Below are positions 24,944 through 33,082 of a DNA stretch of 64,000 bases, piece by piece. Location: NCBI GenBank assembly GCA_045633845.1, contig JAZQZC010000028.1, positions 41,436-105,435 of the forward strand, written 5' to 3'. The position numbers and the translations under genes were made by a program. How positions within the stretch are numbered: the first letter of the stretch is position 1; every line of letters begins with the position of its first letter. Below the pieces are notes generated by a model that saw nothing but the letters and a program-made list of their open reading frames with translations, was not told the DNA's origin and searched no databases. This DNA comes from RGIG4708 sp045633845. GTDB taxonomy: Bacteria > Bacillota > Clostridia > UMGS1810.

Positions 24944-26509
24944 ATGAAACAATTACTCAAACAAAAAATTTCAGAATCTGTATCATCTGTATTGCCTATT
25001 ACTCTGATTGTACTTTTTTTAAGCTTTACAAACCTTGCGCCTATGCCTGCGGGAATGATGATTTTGTTCTTTCTTGGAGCGGTCATGCTTATTGTTGGTA
25101 TGGGCTTTTTCTCTTTGGGTACCGATTTGTCTATGATGGTGCTTGGTACCGAAACAGGCAGAGCTATATCAGAAACAAAGCGCATACCGCTTGTGGTGCT
25201 CATTTGCTTTATTATAGGCTTTGCAGTTACTGTGGCAGAGCCCGACCTGCAGGTGCTTGCCAAACAGTTCCCGGCAGTGCCAGACCTTACCATTATTCTT
25301 GCTGTTGCGGCGGGGGTAGGGGTGTTTCTTGTGTTAGCGGTAATGCGCGAGGTGCTGCACATATCCTTGCAGACGGCACTTATTGTGTTTTATGCACTCG
25401 TGTTTTTGATTTCGTTTTTTGTAAAACCGGAATTCCTTCCTGTTTCGTTTGATGCGGGCGGAGTTACAACCGGTCCGATTACAGTTCCTTTTATTATTGC
25501 ACTTGGTATAGGTGTTGCCGCAAATCAAAAAGATGATTCAGAAGAAAACAGCTTTGGTCTTGTTGCACTTTGCAGTATAGGTCCAATTATTACAATGCTT
25601 ATTGTGGGGCTTTTTCTGAATTCTGCCGAGGTTACTCCGCCTGATTTTCAAATTCCCGAAATAACCGATTCAAATCAGGTTGGTCAGACCTTTGCACACG
25701 GCTTTCCCGAATATATGCGGGAGGTGGCTTTCGGCCTTTCGCCTGTAATGTTGTTTTTTGTGATATTTCAGCTTATTACCCGCAAGTTTACAAAAAGGTC
25801 AATCATCAAAATGCTTATTGGTACAGTGTATACATATATAGGACTCGTTTTGTTTCTGACAGGTGTCAATGTGGGCTTTATGCCGGTCGGTAACTACATA
25901 GGCAAAATGCTTGCAGGGCTTGATGTCAAGTGGGTTATGCTGCCGCTCGGTATGGTTATGGGTTATTTTATTGTAGTTGCAGAGCCTGCAGTTCACGTGC
26001 TTAACAAGCAGGTAGAGGAGCTTACCAACGGTGCAATTCCTGCAAAAGCCATGCTGCTCAGCTTGTCGGTAGGTGTTGCAGCTTCGGTGGGGCTCTCTAT
26101 GCTGCGAGTGCTTACAGGGCTTTCTATATACTGGTTTATAATTCCTGGTTATACCGCAGCAATTGCCCTCAGCTTTTTTGTTCCAAAGGTGTTTACAGCC
26201 ATCGCCTTTGACTCGGGCGGCGTTGCCAGCGGACCTATGACTGCAACCTTTTTGTTGCCATTTACTATGGGTGCCTGCGAAGCTTTGAGAGGCAATATTC
26301 TTACAGATGCATTTGGCGTTGTTGCCCTTGTTGCTATGACACCGCTTATTACAATACAATTCCTTGGGCTTATTTACAATCACAAGGTTAAAACCGCAAC
26401 AGACGTTACACCAATCGAACAGCTGTACATTACAGATGATATCATTGAATATATAAAAGATGAGGAGGGAGCTACATGGACGCAACTGCAACTCGGATCA
26501 AACTCATAA
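24944..26509 (+). CDS. DUF1538 polytopic membrane protein
   Basis: The protein has 521 residues and about 12-14 membrane segments in two homologous halves. The halves share FDAGGVTTGPITVPFIIALG and FDSGGVASGPMTATFLLPFT, and AVTVAEPDLQVL and FIVVAEPAVHVL. This internal duplication and the Gly-Gly-Val-x-x-Gly-Pro signature identify DUF1538, a predicted transporter family of unknown substrate. ATG 24944 follows GGGAGG. Its last codons overlap the start of a PII-like gene by 34 bases, so the two are translated together, and PII control of transport, as AmtB-GlnK, is a reasonable inference. Confidence 0.9.
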   Translation: MKQLLKQKISESVSSVLPITLIVLFLSFTNLAPMPAGMMILFFLGAVMLIVGMGFFSLGTDLSMMVLGTETGRAISETKRIPLVVLICFIIGFAVTVAEPDLQVLAKQFPAVPDLTIILAVAAGVGVFLVLAVMREVLHISLQTALIVFYALVFLISFFVKPEFLPVSFDAGGVTTGPITVPFIIALGIGVAANQKDDSEENSFGLVALCSIGPIITMLIVGLFLNSAEVTPPDFQIPEITDSNQVGQTFAHGFPEYMREVAFGLSPVMLFFVIFQLITRKFTKRSIIKMLIGTVYTYIGLVLFLTGVNVGFMPVGNYIGKMLAGLDVKWVMLPLGMVMGYFIVVAEPAVHVLNKQVEELTNGAIPAKAMLLSLSVGVAASVGLSMLRVLTGLSIYWFIIPGYTAAIALSFFVPKVFTAIAFDSGGVASGPMTATFLLPFTMGACEALRGNILTDAFGVVALVAMTPLITIQFLGLIYNHKVKTATDVTPIEQLYITDDIIEYIKDEEGATWTQLQLGSNS

Positions 26510-27153
26510 TTGCCATTACCCGCCGCGGTATGGGCAGCAAAATGGTAGATTATTGCAAGCAACACAAGCTGCACTATGATTTTATATGTCTCGGGCTTGG
26601 TACTGCCACCTCCGAAATTCTTGACTATCTTGGACTTGAGGGCAAGGAAAAGGATGTTGTAATAAGTATGGCTCCTGCCATAAAAGTTCCTGCGGTGCTC
26701 AAAGGTATTCACGAGAATTTTCTTTTGGATACCCCGGGCAACGGAATTGTATTTACAATTTCGCTTTCGTCCATAAGTGCACGTGTGCCGCAGATTTTGT
26801 GCAAGCCTGAATATTTACAAGGAAGCGAGGAGATTGCTTTGGAAAACGATAAAAAATTTGAACTGATACTAAGCATAGTTGCCCACGGAACAACCGATGT
26901 GGTTATGGAAGCTGCAAAAAGCGTTGGGGCAAAGGGTGGTACCTTGCTTCACGCACGCAGAGTAGGGTATGAGGATGTGGAAAATATTTTTGGATTTACC
27001 ATTCAGCCCGAAAAGGATGTGCTTGCAATTTTGACCGAAAAAGAAAACCGCAGTGCAATTATGCAAAAAATAATGGAAGTAGCCGGAATCAATACCGAAA
27101 GCCGCGCGCTTGTTATGTCACTGCCGGTAGACGAAATTATGGGACTGAATTAA
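26476..27153 (+). CDS. Tandem PII-like signalling protein
   Basis: The protein has 225 residues and two PII-type ferredoxin-like halves: residues about 8-105 (KLIIAITRRGMGSKMVDYCK, ICLGLGTATSEILDYLGL) and about 128-225 (FELILSIVAHGTTDVVMEAA, GGTLLHARRVGYEDVENIFG, EKDVLAILTEKENRSAIMQK). The second half is closer to classical PII, with an Arg-containing T-loop position and the VLAILT strand. It has no uridylylation tyrosine context I can recognise. ATG 26476 follows GGAGGGAG inside the end of the DUF1538 gene. It probably senses a nucleotide or metabolite and gates its membrane partner. Confidence 0.8.
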   Translation: MDATATRIKLIIAITRRGMGSKMVDYCKQHKLHYDFICLGLGTATSEILDYLGLEGKEKDVVISMAPAIKVPAVLKGIHENFLLDTPGNGIVFTISLSSISARVPQILCKPEYLQGSEEIALENDKKFELILSIVAHGTTDVVMEAAKSVGAKGGTLLHARRVGYEDVENIFGFTIQPEKDVLAILTEKENRSAIMQKIMEVAGINTESRALVMSLPVDEIMGLN

Positions 27154-27175
27154 TAATTGAAAATAAAAAATTAAC

Positions 27176-27215
27176 AAAAAAAGAAATCTGATGATGTTCG
27201 TCAGATTTCTTTTTT
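27176..27215 (+). terminator. Terminator of the DUF1538-PII operon
   Basis: AAAAAAGAAATCTGA and TCAGATTTCTTTTTT form a 15-bp stem with a T run. Confidence 0.85.
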
Positions 27216-27219
27216 AATT

Positions 27220-27297
27220 TATAGGAAATTGCGTTTTATTGTGTTCGCGAGTGAAATGAAAATCAGCTTTGCACGCGGATAGAGAGGCAACTGCCGC
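27220..27297 (-). repeat. Dispersed repeat family 2, copy A (after guaB)
   Basis: It lies directly after the guaB stop. Read in the guaB direction it starts TAAGCGGCAGTTGCC and ends AATTTCCTATA. It aligns over about 80 bases with 46279-46361, which lies directly after the S8 peptidase gene in the same gene-relative orientation. The most conserved parts are TATAGGAAA and TGTTCGCG. Confidence 0.65.
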
Positions 27298-28755
27298 TTA
27301 TACATTTCTGCTATAGTTAGGTGCTTCCTTGGTGATTGATATATCGTGCGGATGGCTTTCTCTGAGACCTGCAGCGGTAATTTTAACAAATTTGCCGTTA
27401 AGCTTAAGCTCTTCGATTGTCTGTGTGCCGCAGTATCCCATAGAAGAACGAAGTCCGCCAATCAACTGGAATATTGTGTCACAAAGTGCACCCTTGTAAG
27501 GAACTCTGCCTTCAACACCTTCGGGAACAAGCTTTTTGGAGCCTGTCTGGAAGTATCTGTCTTTAGAGCCCTTTTCCATAGCGGCAATAGAACCCATACC
27601 GCGGTAAACCTTGTATTTTCTGCCTTCGTAAATTTCGGTATCGCCGGGGCTTTCTTCACAGCCAGCAAAGAGGCTTCCCATCATAATAACGTTTGCACCT
27701 GCTGCAATTGCCTTTGGCAAATCGCCGGAGTATTTAACACCGCCGTCTGCAATAACAGGAATATCGTATTCTTTTGCTACTTTATATACTTCGTTAATTG
27801 CAGTAACCTGAGGTACGCCAACGCCTGCAACAACACGAGTTGTACAAATGGAGCCGGGTCCTATACCAACCTTAACCGCATCGGCACCCGCTTCGATAAG
27901 CTCTTTTGCTGCTGCGCCTGTAGCAATGTTACCTGCAATAACAGGAATTTGCGGATAGTGCTGCTTAACAAGCTTGAGGCAGTTTATAATGTTTTGTGAA
28001 TGACCATGTGCTGAGTCGAGGACAAGCACGTCAACCTTTGCATTAACAAGAGCAGCAACTCTGTCAAGCACGTCATTTGTAATGCCGATAGCTGCACCAA
28101 CAAGGAGTCTGCCGTTGTCATCTTTTGCAGCGTTAGGATATTTAACTGATTTTTCAATATCTTTTATTGTAATGAGTCCTTTGAGCTCACCGTTTGCACC
28201 AACAAGAGGGAGCTTTTCGATCTTGTGCTTGCGAAGTATAAGTGTAGCTTCTTCAAGGCTTGTACCAACAGGAGCGGTAACAAGATTTTCGCTTGTCATA
28301 CATTCTTTGATTTTTTTGTTAAAATCATCTTCGAATTTAAGGTCGCGGTTTGTAATAATACCAACAAGCTTGTTGTTTTCGGTAATAGGCACACCGCTTA
28401 TTTTAAATTTTCCCATAAGCTCATCGGCATCTTTAAGTGTATGGTCAGGAGATAAGAAGAACGGATCGGTTATAACGCCGTGTTCAGATCTTTTTACCTT
28501 ATCAACTTCTGTTGCTTGCTGTTCAATTGTCATATTTTTGTGAATAATACCAATGCCGCCTTCTCTTGCCATAGCAATAGCAAGGTCGGATTCTGTAACG
28601 GTATCCATTGCAGAACTCATCATAGGAATGTTTAATTTGATAGTTTTGGTGAGATTTGTACTTAAGTCAACCTGATTTGGAAGTACGTCAGATTTTTGCG
28701 GTATAAGTAAAACATCATCAAAAGTAAGACCTTCAAAAACAATTTTTCCGTTCAT
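27298..28755 (-). CDS. guaB: Inosine-5'-monophosphate dehydrogenase
   Basis: It oxidises IMP to XMP with NAD, the rate-limiting step toward GMP. The protein has 485 residues. The catalytic barrel is interrupted by two CBS domains at about residues 93-210. The active-site loop GIGPGSICTTRVVAG carries the catalytic Cys near residue 304, and the flap ends in YRGMGSIAAMEKGS. ATG 28755 follows AAGGAG. It is monocistronic with a consensus promoter; no purine riboswitch is visible in the short leader. Confidence 0.97.
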   Translation of the reverse strand: MNGKIVFEGLTFDDVLLIPQKSDVLPNQVDLSTNLTKTIKLNIPMMSSAMDTVTESDLAIAMAREGGIGIIHKNMTIEQQATEVDKVKRSEHGVITDPFFLSPDHTLKDADELMGKFKISGVPITENNKLVGIITNRDLKFEDDFNKKIKECMTSENLVTAPVGTSLEEATLILRKHKIEKLPLVGANGELKGLITIKDIEKSVKYPNAAKDDNGRLLVGAAIGITNDVLDRVAALVNAKVDVLVLDSAHGHSQNIINCLKLVKQHYPQIPVIAGNIATGAAAKELIEAGADAVKVGIGPGSICTTRVVAGVGVPQVTAINEVYKVAKEYDIPVIADGGVKYSGDLPKAIAAGANVIMMGSLFAGCEESPGDTEIYEGRKYKVYRGMGSIAAMEKGSKDRYFQTGSKKLVPEGVEGRVPYKGALCDTIFQLIGGLRSSMGYCGTQTIEELKLNGKFVKITAAGLRESHPHDISITKEAPNYSRNV

Positions 28756-28787
28756 ATGCTTTTTCTCCTTTAAGTGTTATTTATACT

Positions 28788-28816
28788 ATTATACAAAAAA
28801 AACAAAATAAAGTCAA
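28788..28816 (-). promoter_or_regulatory. guaB promoter
   Basis: On the minus strand TTGACT (28811-28816), 17 bases, TATAAT (28788-28793), giving a leader of about 25 bases. Confidence 0.8.
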
Positions 28817-28877
28817 CTGTTAAAATTGCAATATAATACAAACAATTCCGCAGGCGGTTAGTGTTAAATTTGCCAAC

Positions 28878-28917
28878 AAAAAAACACTAATTACATTGAT
28901 ATGCAATCAGTGTTTTT
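28878..28917 (-). terminator. Terminator of the NlpC/P60 gene
   Basis: Arms AAAAACACT and AGTGTTTTT around an imperfect inner stem; on the minus strand it ends in TTTTTTTG. Confidence 0.7.
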
Positions 28918-28920
28918 GGG

Positions 28921-29577
28921 TTAGTTTAATATTCTTCTGCCGTACATAAACGGGCTGCTGTAACCGCCGTCAAGGCTTACGATACATACTGTATATCCGC
29001 TTCTGGGTGAGTGGATGTACATGCCGTCACCAACATAAATACCTACGTGGTTAATGTAATTTTTTGAACCGAAGCATACTATGTCGCCGGGCTTTAAATC
29101 CTGCTTTGATACATATGTACCTACTGTAGCCTGCGCATATGAGGTACGCGGAAGAGTAACACCTATTTTTTCGTAAACGTATTTTACAAAACCTGAGCAG
29201 TCAAATCCTGCCGGAGTACTGCCACCGTAAACATAAGGTGTACCGATATAGAGCTTGGCTGTTTCGATTAATGTTGATATGTCTGACTCAATTTCTTCCT
29301 GAGCCTTTTTTTCGGAAATAGCGACATAGTCACCAAATATATAAGCAACCTGATCCATAAAATTAATTTTGTACCACGAACCAATCTGCTCGTGCAATTC
29401 TACACTTGAGCCGTATGGCAACAAACCAAGAACGTCAGAATCGGTAGCCGGCTGACTGCGTACATTAAGTGCACTGGCAGTAACTGTGCCTGTCTGTGAG
29501 TCCTTTGCGTAAGCTGTTATGCCTGCAAAAGAAATAACAAATGTCATAAACAAAGCTGCAATTTTTATTCTTTTCAT
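28921..29577 (-). CDS. SH3b-NlpC/P60 peptidoglycan endopeptidase
   Basis: Secreted cysteine peptidase cutting within wall stem peptides. The protein has 218 residues: signal peptide 1-24 (FAGITAYA), one bacterial SH3 domain at about 28-92 (ALNVRSQPATDSDVLGLLPYG), a short helical linker, and the NlpC/P60 domain at about 103-218. The catalytic Cys lies in PAGFDCSGFVKYVY (about Cys129), the His in INHVGIYVGDGMYIH, and both are intact. It is transcribed alone. A cell separation or wall turnover role is likely; sporulation use is possible. Confidence 0.93.
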   Translation of the reverse strand: MKRIKIAALFMTFVISFAGITAYAKDSQTGTVTASALNVRSQPATDSDVLGLLPYGSSVELHEQIGSWYKINFMDQVAYIFGDYVAISEKKAQEEIESDISTLIETAKLYIGTPYVYGGSTPAGFDCSGFVKYVYEKIGVTLPRTSYAQATVGTYVSKQDLKPGDIVCFGSKNYINHVGIYVGDGMYIHSPRSGYTVCIVSLDGGYSSPFMYGRRILN

Positions 29578-29705
29578 TTATAACCTCCTTAGTGCTTATC
29601 TGCACTATGGTTATCATTGTAACACATTTTTTTGCATTTGTCAAATTTTTTTAACATTTTGTTAATAATTAAAGCGTAAACAGTAGTAAAAAAGCAAAAA
29701 AATAT

Positions 29706-29742
29706 CAGTGCCAAATATGCATAAATACTGAATTTGACACTG
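29706..29742 (-). terminator. Terminator of the S24 repressor gene
   Basis: Arms CAGTG.CAAAT and ATTTG.CACTG; on the minus strand a T-rich run (ATATTTTTTT) follows. Confidence 0.65.
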
Positions 29743-29806
29743 AGAAATATTATCTCAAATAATTTTAAAATTTTAAATTGTTACAAAATATTACAAAATG
29801 TCATTA

Positions 29807-30457
29807 TCAAACATTAATAATTGCTCTTACAACCGTTCCTCTTATTTTGTATTCACCATCGTTGCGATTTGTGTATATTGTAGCGGTATCGTCGCCGTAC
29901 CCATCAGATACAAGCATTATCATAGGGCCGTCGGTAATAAATTTGCGCACAATAAATTTGTTTGCGCTTGTACAAAATACCAGAGCAGTTTCGCCGTTTA
30001 TGGGACCTTTGTTGCAATCTGCTATAACATACGAAGATTTTTTAATACCAGCATTTGCCATAGAATTGTCGGTTACATTTGTGCATATGAGAGATTGTGT
30101 GTTTATTGATATGTCAGACGGAAGTGTTATAAAACAATCTGCAAGCTGCAAATCGCCAAGTAGTATGCCGTTTGTATTTTTGTCTTTATAATACGGAATG
30201 AGATTTAAATGGGTTCCTTTTTGAGCCAATTTTTCTTTGCTGCGGCATTTATATTTATCGTCAATAAAATATTGATATTCTGTTCCCAAGGCATTTGCCA
30301 GCTTTGTGAGTCTGGTAAGATTTGGTGAAGAATATCCTTTTTCGTAATTTGCAATTGTGGTTGGTCCGACACCTATTCTGCTGCCGAGCTCTTGCTGTGT
30401 TAAGTTGTATAAGATGCGCAGATGCCTTATACGCGTACCGATTTTTATCCTGTCCAT
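29807..30457 (-). CDS. cI/LexA-like repressor: XRE domain plus S24 peptidase
   Basis: The protein has 216 residues. The N-terminal Cro/C1 domain covers residues 5-65 (LTQQELGSRIGVGPTTIANYEKG). The C-terminal domain is of peptidase family S24, with the nucleophile serine in TDNSMANAG and the general-base lysine in FIVRKFI. Proteins of this design repress stress or prophage genes and cut themselves when RecA-ssDNA forms. No prophage surrounds it, so it may be a domesticated regulator. The start ATG at 30457 has only a weak ribosome site. Confidence 0.85.
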   Translation of the reverse strand: MDRIKIGTRIRHLRILYNLTQQELGSRIGVGPTTIANYEKGYSSPNLTRLTKLANALGTEYQYFIDDKYKCRSKEKLAQKGTHLNLIPYYKDKNTNGILLGDLQLADCFITLPSDISINTQSLICTNVTDNSMANAGIKKSSYVIADCNKGPINGETALVFCTSANKFIVRKFITDGPMIMLVSDGYGDDTATIYTNRNDGEYKIRGTVVRAIINV

Positions 30458-30620
30458 ATGTACACCTCTGATTAAAATATATGAGTTAATTATAATCCAT
30501 ATTTAAACGTAAGTCAATTGATTGTTGTAACAAAGTAATATATTTTTTCATATTATACACTGTATCGGATTTGAGCTGTATGACTCAAACTCGATTAATA
30601 TTTTTCGGAGGTGTTTGTTT

Positions 30621-30755
30621 ATGTTTGCAAACAACAACTGCTGCAGCGGTTTATTTGGTTCAAATGACGGCATTCTGTTTTTTATTTTAGTATTTCTTCT
30701 TTTGTTCGGATGCTGCGACAAAAATAATGACAGCGACTGCTGCTGTAACAACTGA
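30621..30755 (+). CDS. Tiny Cys-rich membrane peptide 1
   Basis: The frame has 44 codons. A cysteine pair lies near the start (NNNCCSG), a central hydrophobic stretch of about 17 residues (ILFFILVFLLLFG) forms one membrane helix, and the tail ends with CCDKNNDSDCCCNN. The ribosome site CGGAGG lies nine bases before the ATG. It is the first of three similar consecutive genes on this strand. I do not recognise a named family; small membrane peptides of this kind are often sporulation or coat components in Firmicutes, which I only infer. Confidence 0.75.
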   Translation: MFANNNCCSGLFGSNDGILFFILVFLLLFGCCDKNNDSDCCCNN

Positions 30756-30775
30756 AACATTTAGGAGGTCTTGAT

Positions 30776-30910
30776 ATGTTCAACTTATTTGGAAACAACT
30801 GTGGTAATGGCGAGAGCAGCACAATTTTGTGGTTCATCATTCTCGTAATTCTTCTTTTTATGAACAATGACAACGGCAACTGCTGTCGCGAACACGACTG
30901 CGGATGCTGA
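30776..30910 (+). CDS. Tiny Cys-rich membrane peptide 2
   Basis: The frame has 44 codons and the same plan as its neighbours: MFNLFGNNCGNG, one hydrophobic helix (ILWFIILVILLFM), then a tail NNDNGNCCREHDCGC with four cysteines. AGGAGG lies seven bases before the ATG, and the gap to the preceding gene is only 20 bases, so they form one transcript. The Asn and Cys ends on both sides of the helix recur in all three genes, showing descent by duplication. Confidence 0.75.
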   Translation: MFNLFGNNCGNGESSTILWFIILVILLFMNNDNGNCCREHDCGC

Positions 30911-30964
30911 TGTATAAGTCATACGGACTTAAATCCTGTATGTAAATCAAAGGAGGCAAAAATA

Positions 30965-31120
30965 ATGGGTGATTGCTGCACACCATGCAATCCTTGCTGC
31001 AATCCATGCTGTAACAACTCTTCATGGTTCGGCTCGGGTAATATAATTTGGATAATTATTGTTATTATAGCAATAATCTGGATATTTGGTTCCAATAATT
31101 CAGATAATTGCTGCTGCTAA
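30965..31120 (+). CDS. Tiny Cys-rich membrane peptide 3
   Basis: The frame has 51 codons. It starts MGDCCTPCNPCCNPCCNNSS, a threefold C-x-P/N repeat with seven cysteines, followed by a strong helix (IIWIIIVIIAIIWIF) and a tail ending DNCCC. AAAGGAGG precedes the ATG. It is the most cysteine-rich of the three and may bind metal or form disulfide cross-links, as in spore coats; this is inference. Confidence 0.75.
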   Translation: MGDCCTPCNPCCNPCCNNSSWFGSGNIIWIIIVIIAIIWIFGSNNSDNCCC

Positions 31121-31138
31121 TTAAAGGTTGATTTTGCC

Positions 31139-31165
31139 TGCATACCTGTGTATAATAGGTATGCA
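31139..31165. terminator. Hairpin after the Cys-rich peptide genes
   Basis: TGCATACC/GGTATGCA with an 11-base loop lies 19 bases past the third peptide gene. The T run is weak, so termination is only probable. Confidence 0.45.
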
Positions 31166-31181
31166 GACATTGCTTTTAAAA

Positions 31182-31340
31182 CTAATTTCTTCTTATTATA
31201 CATGCAAGCACACAAACAAGTGCAAACAAAGCCGATGCACCGCACATTGCTGCAAGTAAAGTATTTGGTGCACTTATATCCGGCTCTTTTTGAGTGTTTT
31301 TAAGACGGTGATGAAGCCTTTTTTGAGGATAATTGTTCAA
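31182..31340 (-). CDS. Small membrane protein, unknown
   Basis: The frame has 52 codons on the minus strand, with a TTG start at 31340 about eight bases after AAGGAAG. The N-terminal half is basic (QKRLHHRLKNTQKEPD). The C-terminal half is one membrane helix (LLAAMCGASALFALVCVLACII) ending RRN. The layout (soluble tail, one helix, positive end) looks like a real protein but I know no family. It is convergent with the peptide cluster and divergent from rpmG. Confidence 0.5.
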   Translation of the reverse strand: MNNYPQKRLHHRLKNTQKEPDISAPNTLLAAMCGASALFALVCVLACIIRRN

Positions 31341-31376
31341 AATATTCACTTCCTTTTATTTTATTAAAAAAAACTC

Positions 31377-31405
31377 TTGACATTTAGTATTAGTTATGAT
31401 AAAAT
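31377..31405 (+). promoter_or_regulatory. Promoter of rpmG-secE-nusG
   Basis: TTGACA (31377-31382), 17 bases, TAAAAT (31400-31405). The leader carries an AAGCTCT/AGAGCTT long-range pair (about 31424-31468) that could modulate read-through. Confidence 0.8.
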
Positions 31406-31501
31406 TTTTATGCTGAAAGAAAGCTCTTTTTTTTTGTGCGCATTTTTAGCAAAATCAGAGCTTTTAAAAAATGTTTCGTAAAACTTAAGGAGGTGCATAC
31501 C

Positions 31502-31651
31502 ATGAGAACAAAAATCACATTGGCATGTAGTAAATGTAAACAGAGAAATTACAATACTATGAAAAATAAGAAGAATGATCCTGATAGAATTGAAATGAAA
31601 AAGTATTGTCGTTTTTGCAGGGAACATACTTTGCACAAAGAAACAAAGTAA
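31502..31651 (+). CDS. rpmG: 50S ribosomal protein L33
   Basis: The protein has 49 residues. RTKITLACSKCKQRNYNT and KKYCRFCREHTLHKETK give the two CxxC pairs of the zinc-binding (C+) L33 form. ATG 31502 follows AGGAGG. Its position before secE and nusG is the usual one in Firmicutes. Confidence 0.97.
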   Translation: MRTKITLACSKCKQRNYNTMKNKKNDPDRIEMKKYCRFCREHTLHKETK

Positions 31652-31681
31652 TCTTATTTTTGGTTAGAGAGGTGACCTGTA

Positions 31682-31891
31682 ATGTCAGAAATGAATGAAA
31701 AGAAAAAGGGCAATAAAATTGTCAGATTTTTTAGAGAAGTAAAATCTGAAATGAAAAAAGTTGTATGGCCTACAAAAAAACAAATCATCAACAACACACT
31801 CATTGTATTTGCATGTGTTGCAGTTATCGGTGTGTTTATCTGGGTACTCGATTTGATATTCCAGTATGGTTTGTACCAGTTTATTAAGTAG
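31682..31891 (+). CDS. secE: Preprotein translocase subunit SecE
   Basis: The protein has 69 residues, the short Gram-positive form with a single membrane helix (TLIVFACVAVIGVFIWVLDL). The amphipathic segment RFFREVKSEMKKVVWPTKKQ carries the conserved VWPT motif that clamps SecY. It sits between rpmG and nusG. Confidence 0.97.
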   Translation: MSEMNEKKKGNKIVRFFREVKSEMKKVVWPTKKQIINNTLIVFACVAVIGVFIWVLDLIFQYGLYQFIK

Positions 31892-31947
31892 GGACAAGCA
31901 TATAATGTTTATATGTAAGGAATTTACTTTTTAAGGAGGCCGGAGAT

Positions 31948-32481
31948 ATGAGCTCAGCTAACATAAGTAAAAACGCAAAATGGTATGTAGTTCATACTTA
32001 TTCCGGATATGAAAACAAAGTTAAGACCAACCTTGAAAAAATCGTAGATAACAGAAATCTGCATGACTATATCATCGACGTAAAGGTTCCTACCGAAGAC
32101 GTTGTAGAAACCAAGGGCGACGAAAAGAAAACTGTAACCCGCAAAATATTTCCGGGCTATGTACTTATTAAAATGGTTATGACAGACGACACCTGGTACA
32201 TCATTCGCAACACTACGGGAGTTACGGGCTTTGTTGGCCCCGGGTCAAAACCTGTTCCTCTTACTGAGGAAGAAGTTGAGGCTCTTGGCGTAGATGTAAG
32301 AGAGATTGTGGCAGACTATGAGGTTGGAGATAATGTAAAAATTATATCCGGTGCATTTGTCGACAAAATCGGCATTGTTGAAAGCATTGACACACAAAAT
32401 CGCAAGGTCAATGTCAGTATCGTTATGTTTGGAAGAAAAACGGTACTCGAACTGGACATCAACCACGTTGAGTCCATTTAA
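31948..32481 (+). CDS. nusG: Transcription antitermination/pausing factor NusG
   Basis: The protein has 177 residues. The NGN domain covers about 10-115 (WYVVHTYSGYENKVKTNLE, FPGYVLIKM, VRNTTGVTGFVG-like RNTTGVTGFVG). The KOW domain lies at about 125-177 (VKIISGAFVDKIGIVESID). ATG 31948 follows AGGAGG. Its gene precedes the L11-L1 genes as usual. Confidence 0.97.
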   Translation: MSSANISKNAKWYVVHTYSGYENKVKTNLEKIVDNRNLHDYIIDVKVPTEDVVETKGDEKKTVTRKIFPGYVLIKMVMTDDTWYIIRNTTGVTGFVGPGSKPVPLTEEEVEALGVDVREIVADYEVGDNVKIISGAFVDKIGIVESIDTQNRKVNVSIVMFGRKTVLELDINHVESI

Positions 32482-32584
32482 TTGCTTGATATATCTTCCG
32501 CGTGCATAGCGCAGATTATATATAGAGTGGGAGGATGCAAAGGCATTCCGCTTGTATACCACATTTATAAGGAGGTGTGCTACA

Positions 32585-33010
32585 ATGGCACAGAAAGTAA
32601 CAGGTTTTATTAAACTTCAGATTGAAGCCGGCAAAGCAAATCCGGCACCACCGGTTGGTCCTGCACTCGGTCAGCACGGTGTAAACATTATGCAGTTCTG
32701 TAAAGAGTTTAACGAAAAAACAGCAAAGGATGCAGGTCTCGTTATCCCTGTAGTAATTACAGTATATCAGGACAGATCCTTCAGCTTTATCACAAAAACT
32801 CCTCCGGCTGCAGTATTACTCAAAAAGGCATGCAAAATCAACAGTGGCTCCGGCGTTCCTAACAAAACAAAGGTTGCTACAATCAGCAAAGATGCTGTTA
32901 AGCAGATTGCTGAACAAAAAATGCCTGATTTGAATGCAGCGAGTATCGAATCTGCTATGAGCATGATTGCAGGTACTGCAAGAAGCATGGGTATCGTAGT
33001 AGAAGACTAA
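32585..33010 (+). CDS. rplK: 50S ribosomal protein L11
   Basis: The protein has 141 residues starting MAQKVTGFIKLQIEAGKANP at ATG 32585, eight bases after AAGGAGG. The frame also runs 11 codons upstream, but without a ribosome site. PPVGPALGQHGVNIMQFCKEFN is diagnostic. L11 forms the GTPase-associated centre with L10-L12, encoded just downstream. Confidence 0.98.
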   Translation: MAQKVTGFIKLQIEAGKANPAPPVGPALGQHGVNIMQFCKEFNEKTAKDAGLVIPVVITVYQDRSFSFITKTPPAAVLLKKACKINSGSGVPNKTKVATISKDAVKQIAEQKMPDLNAASIESAMSMIAGTARSMGIVVED

Positions 33011-33082
33011 TGCTTCGTAATTAGTGGGAGGAATTTAAATTTTTAAAAATTCCGATTAAACCACAGAAGGAGGAAATGTGAA

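Noticed and set aside
24919..25452. Overlapping 177-codon frame on the plus strand
   Set aside because: It is a shifted frame within the DUF1538 gene with Tyr/Cys/Arg-rich shadow composition; its start lies upstream of the true ribosome site.
25799..26491. 230-codon frame on the minus strand
   Set aside because: It is antisense to the DUF1538 gene, with composition (Asn, Cys, His, Lys) unlike real proteins here.
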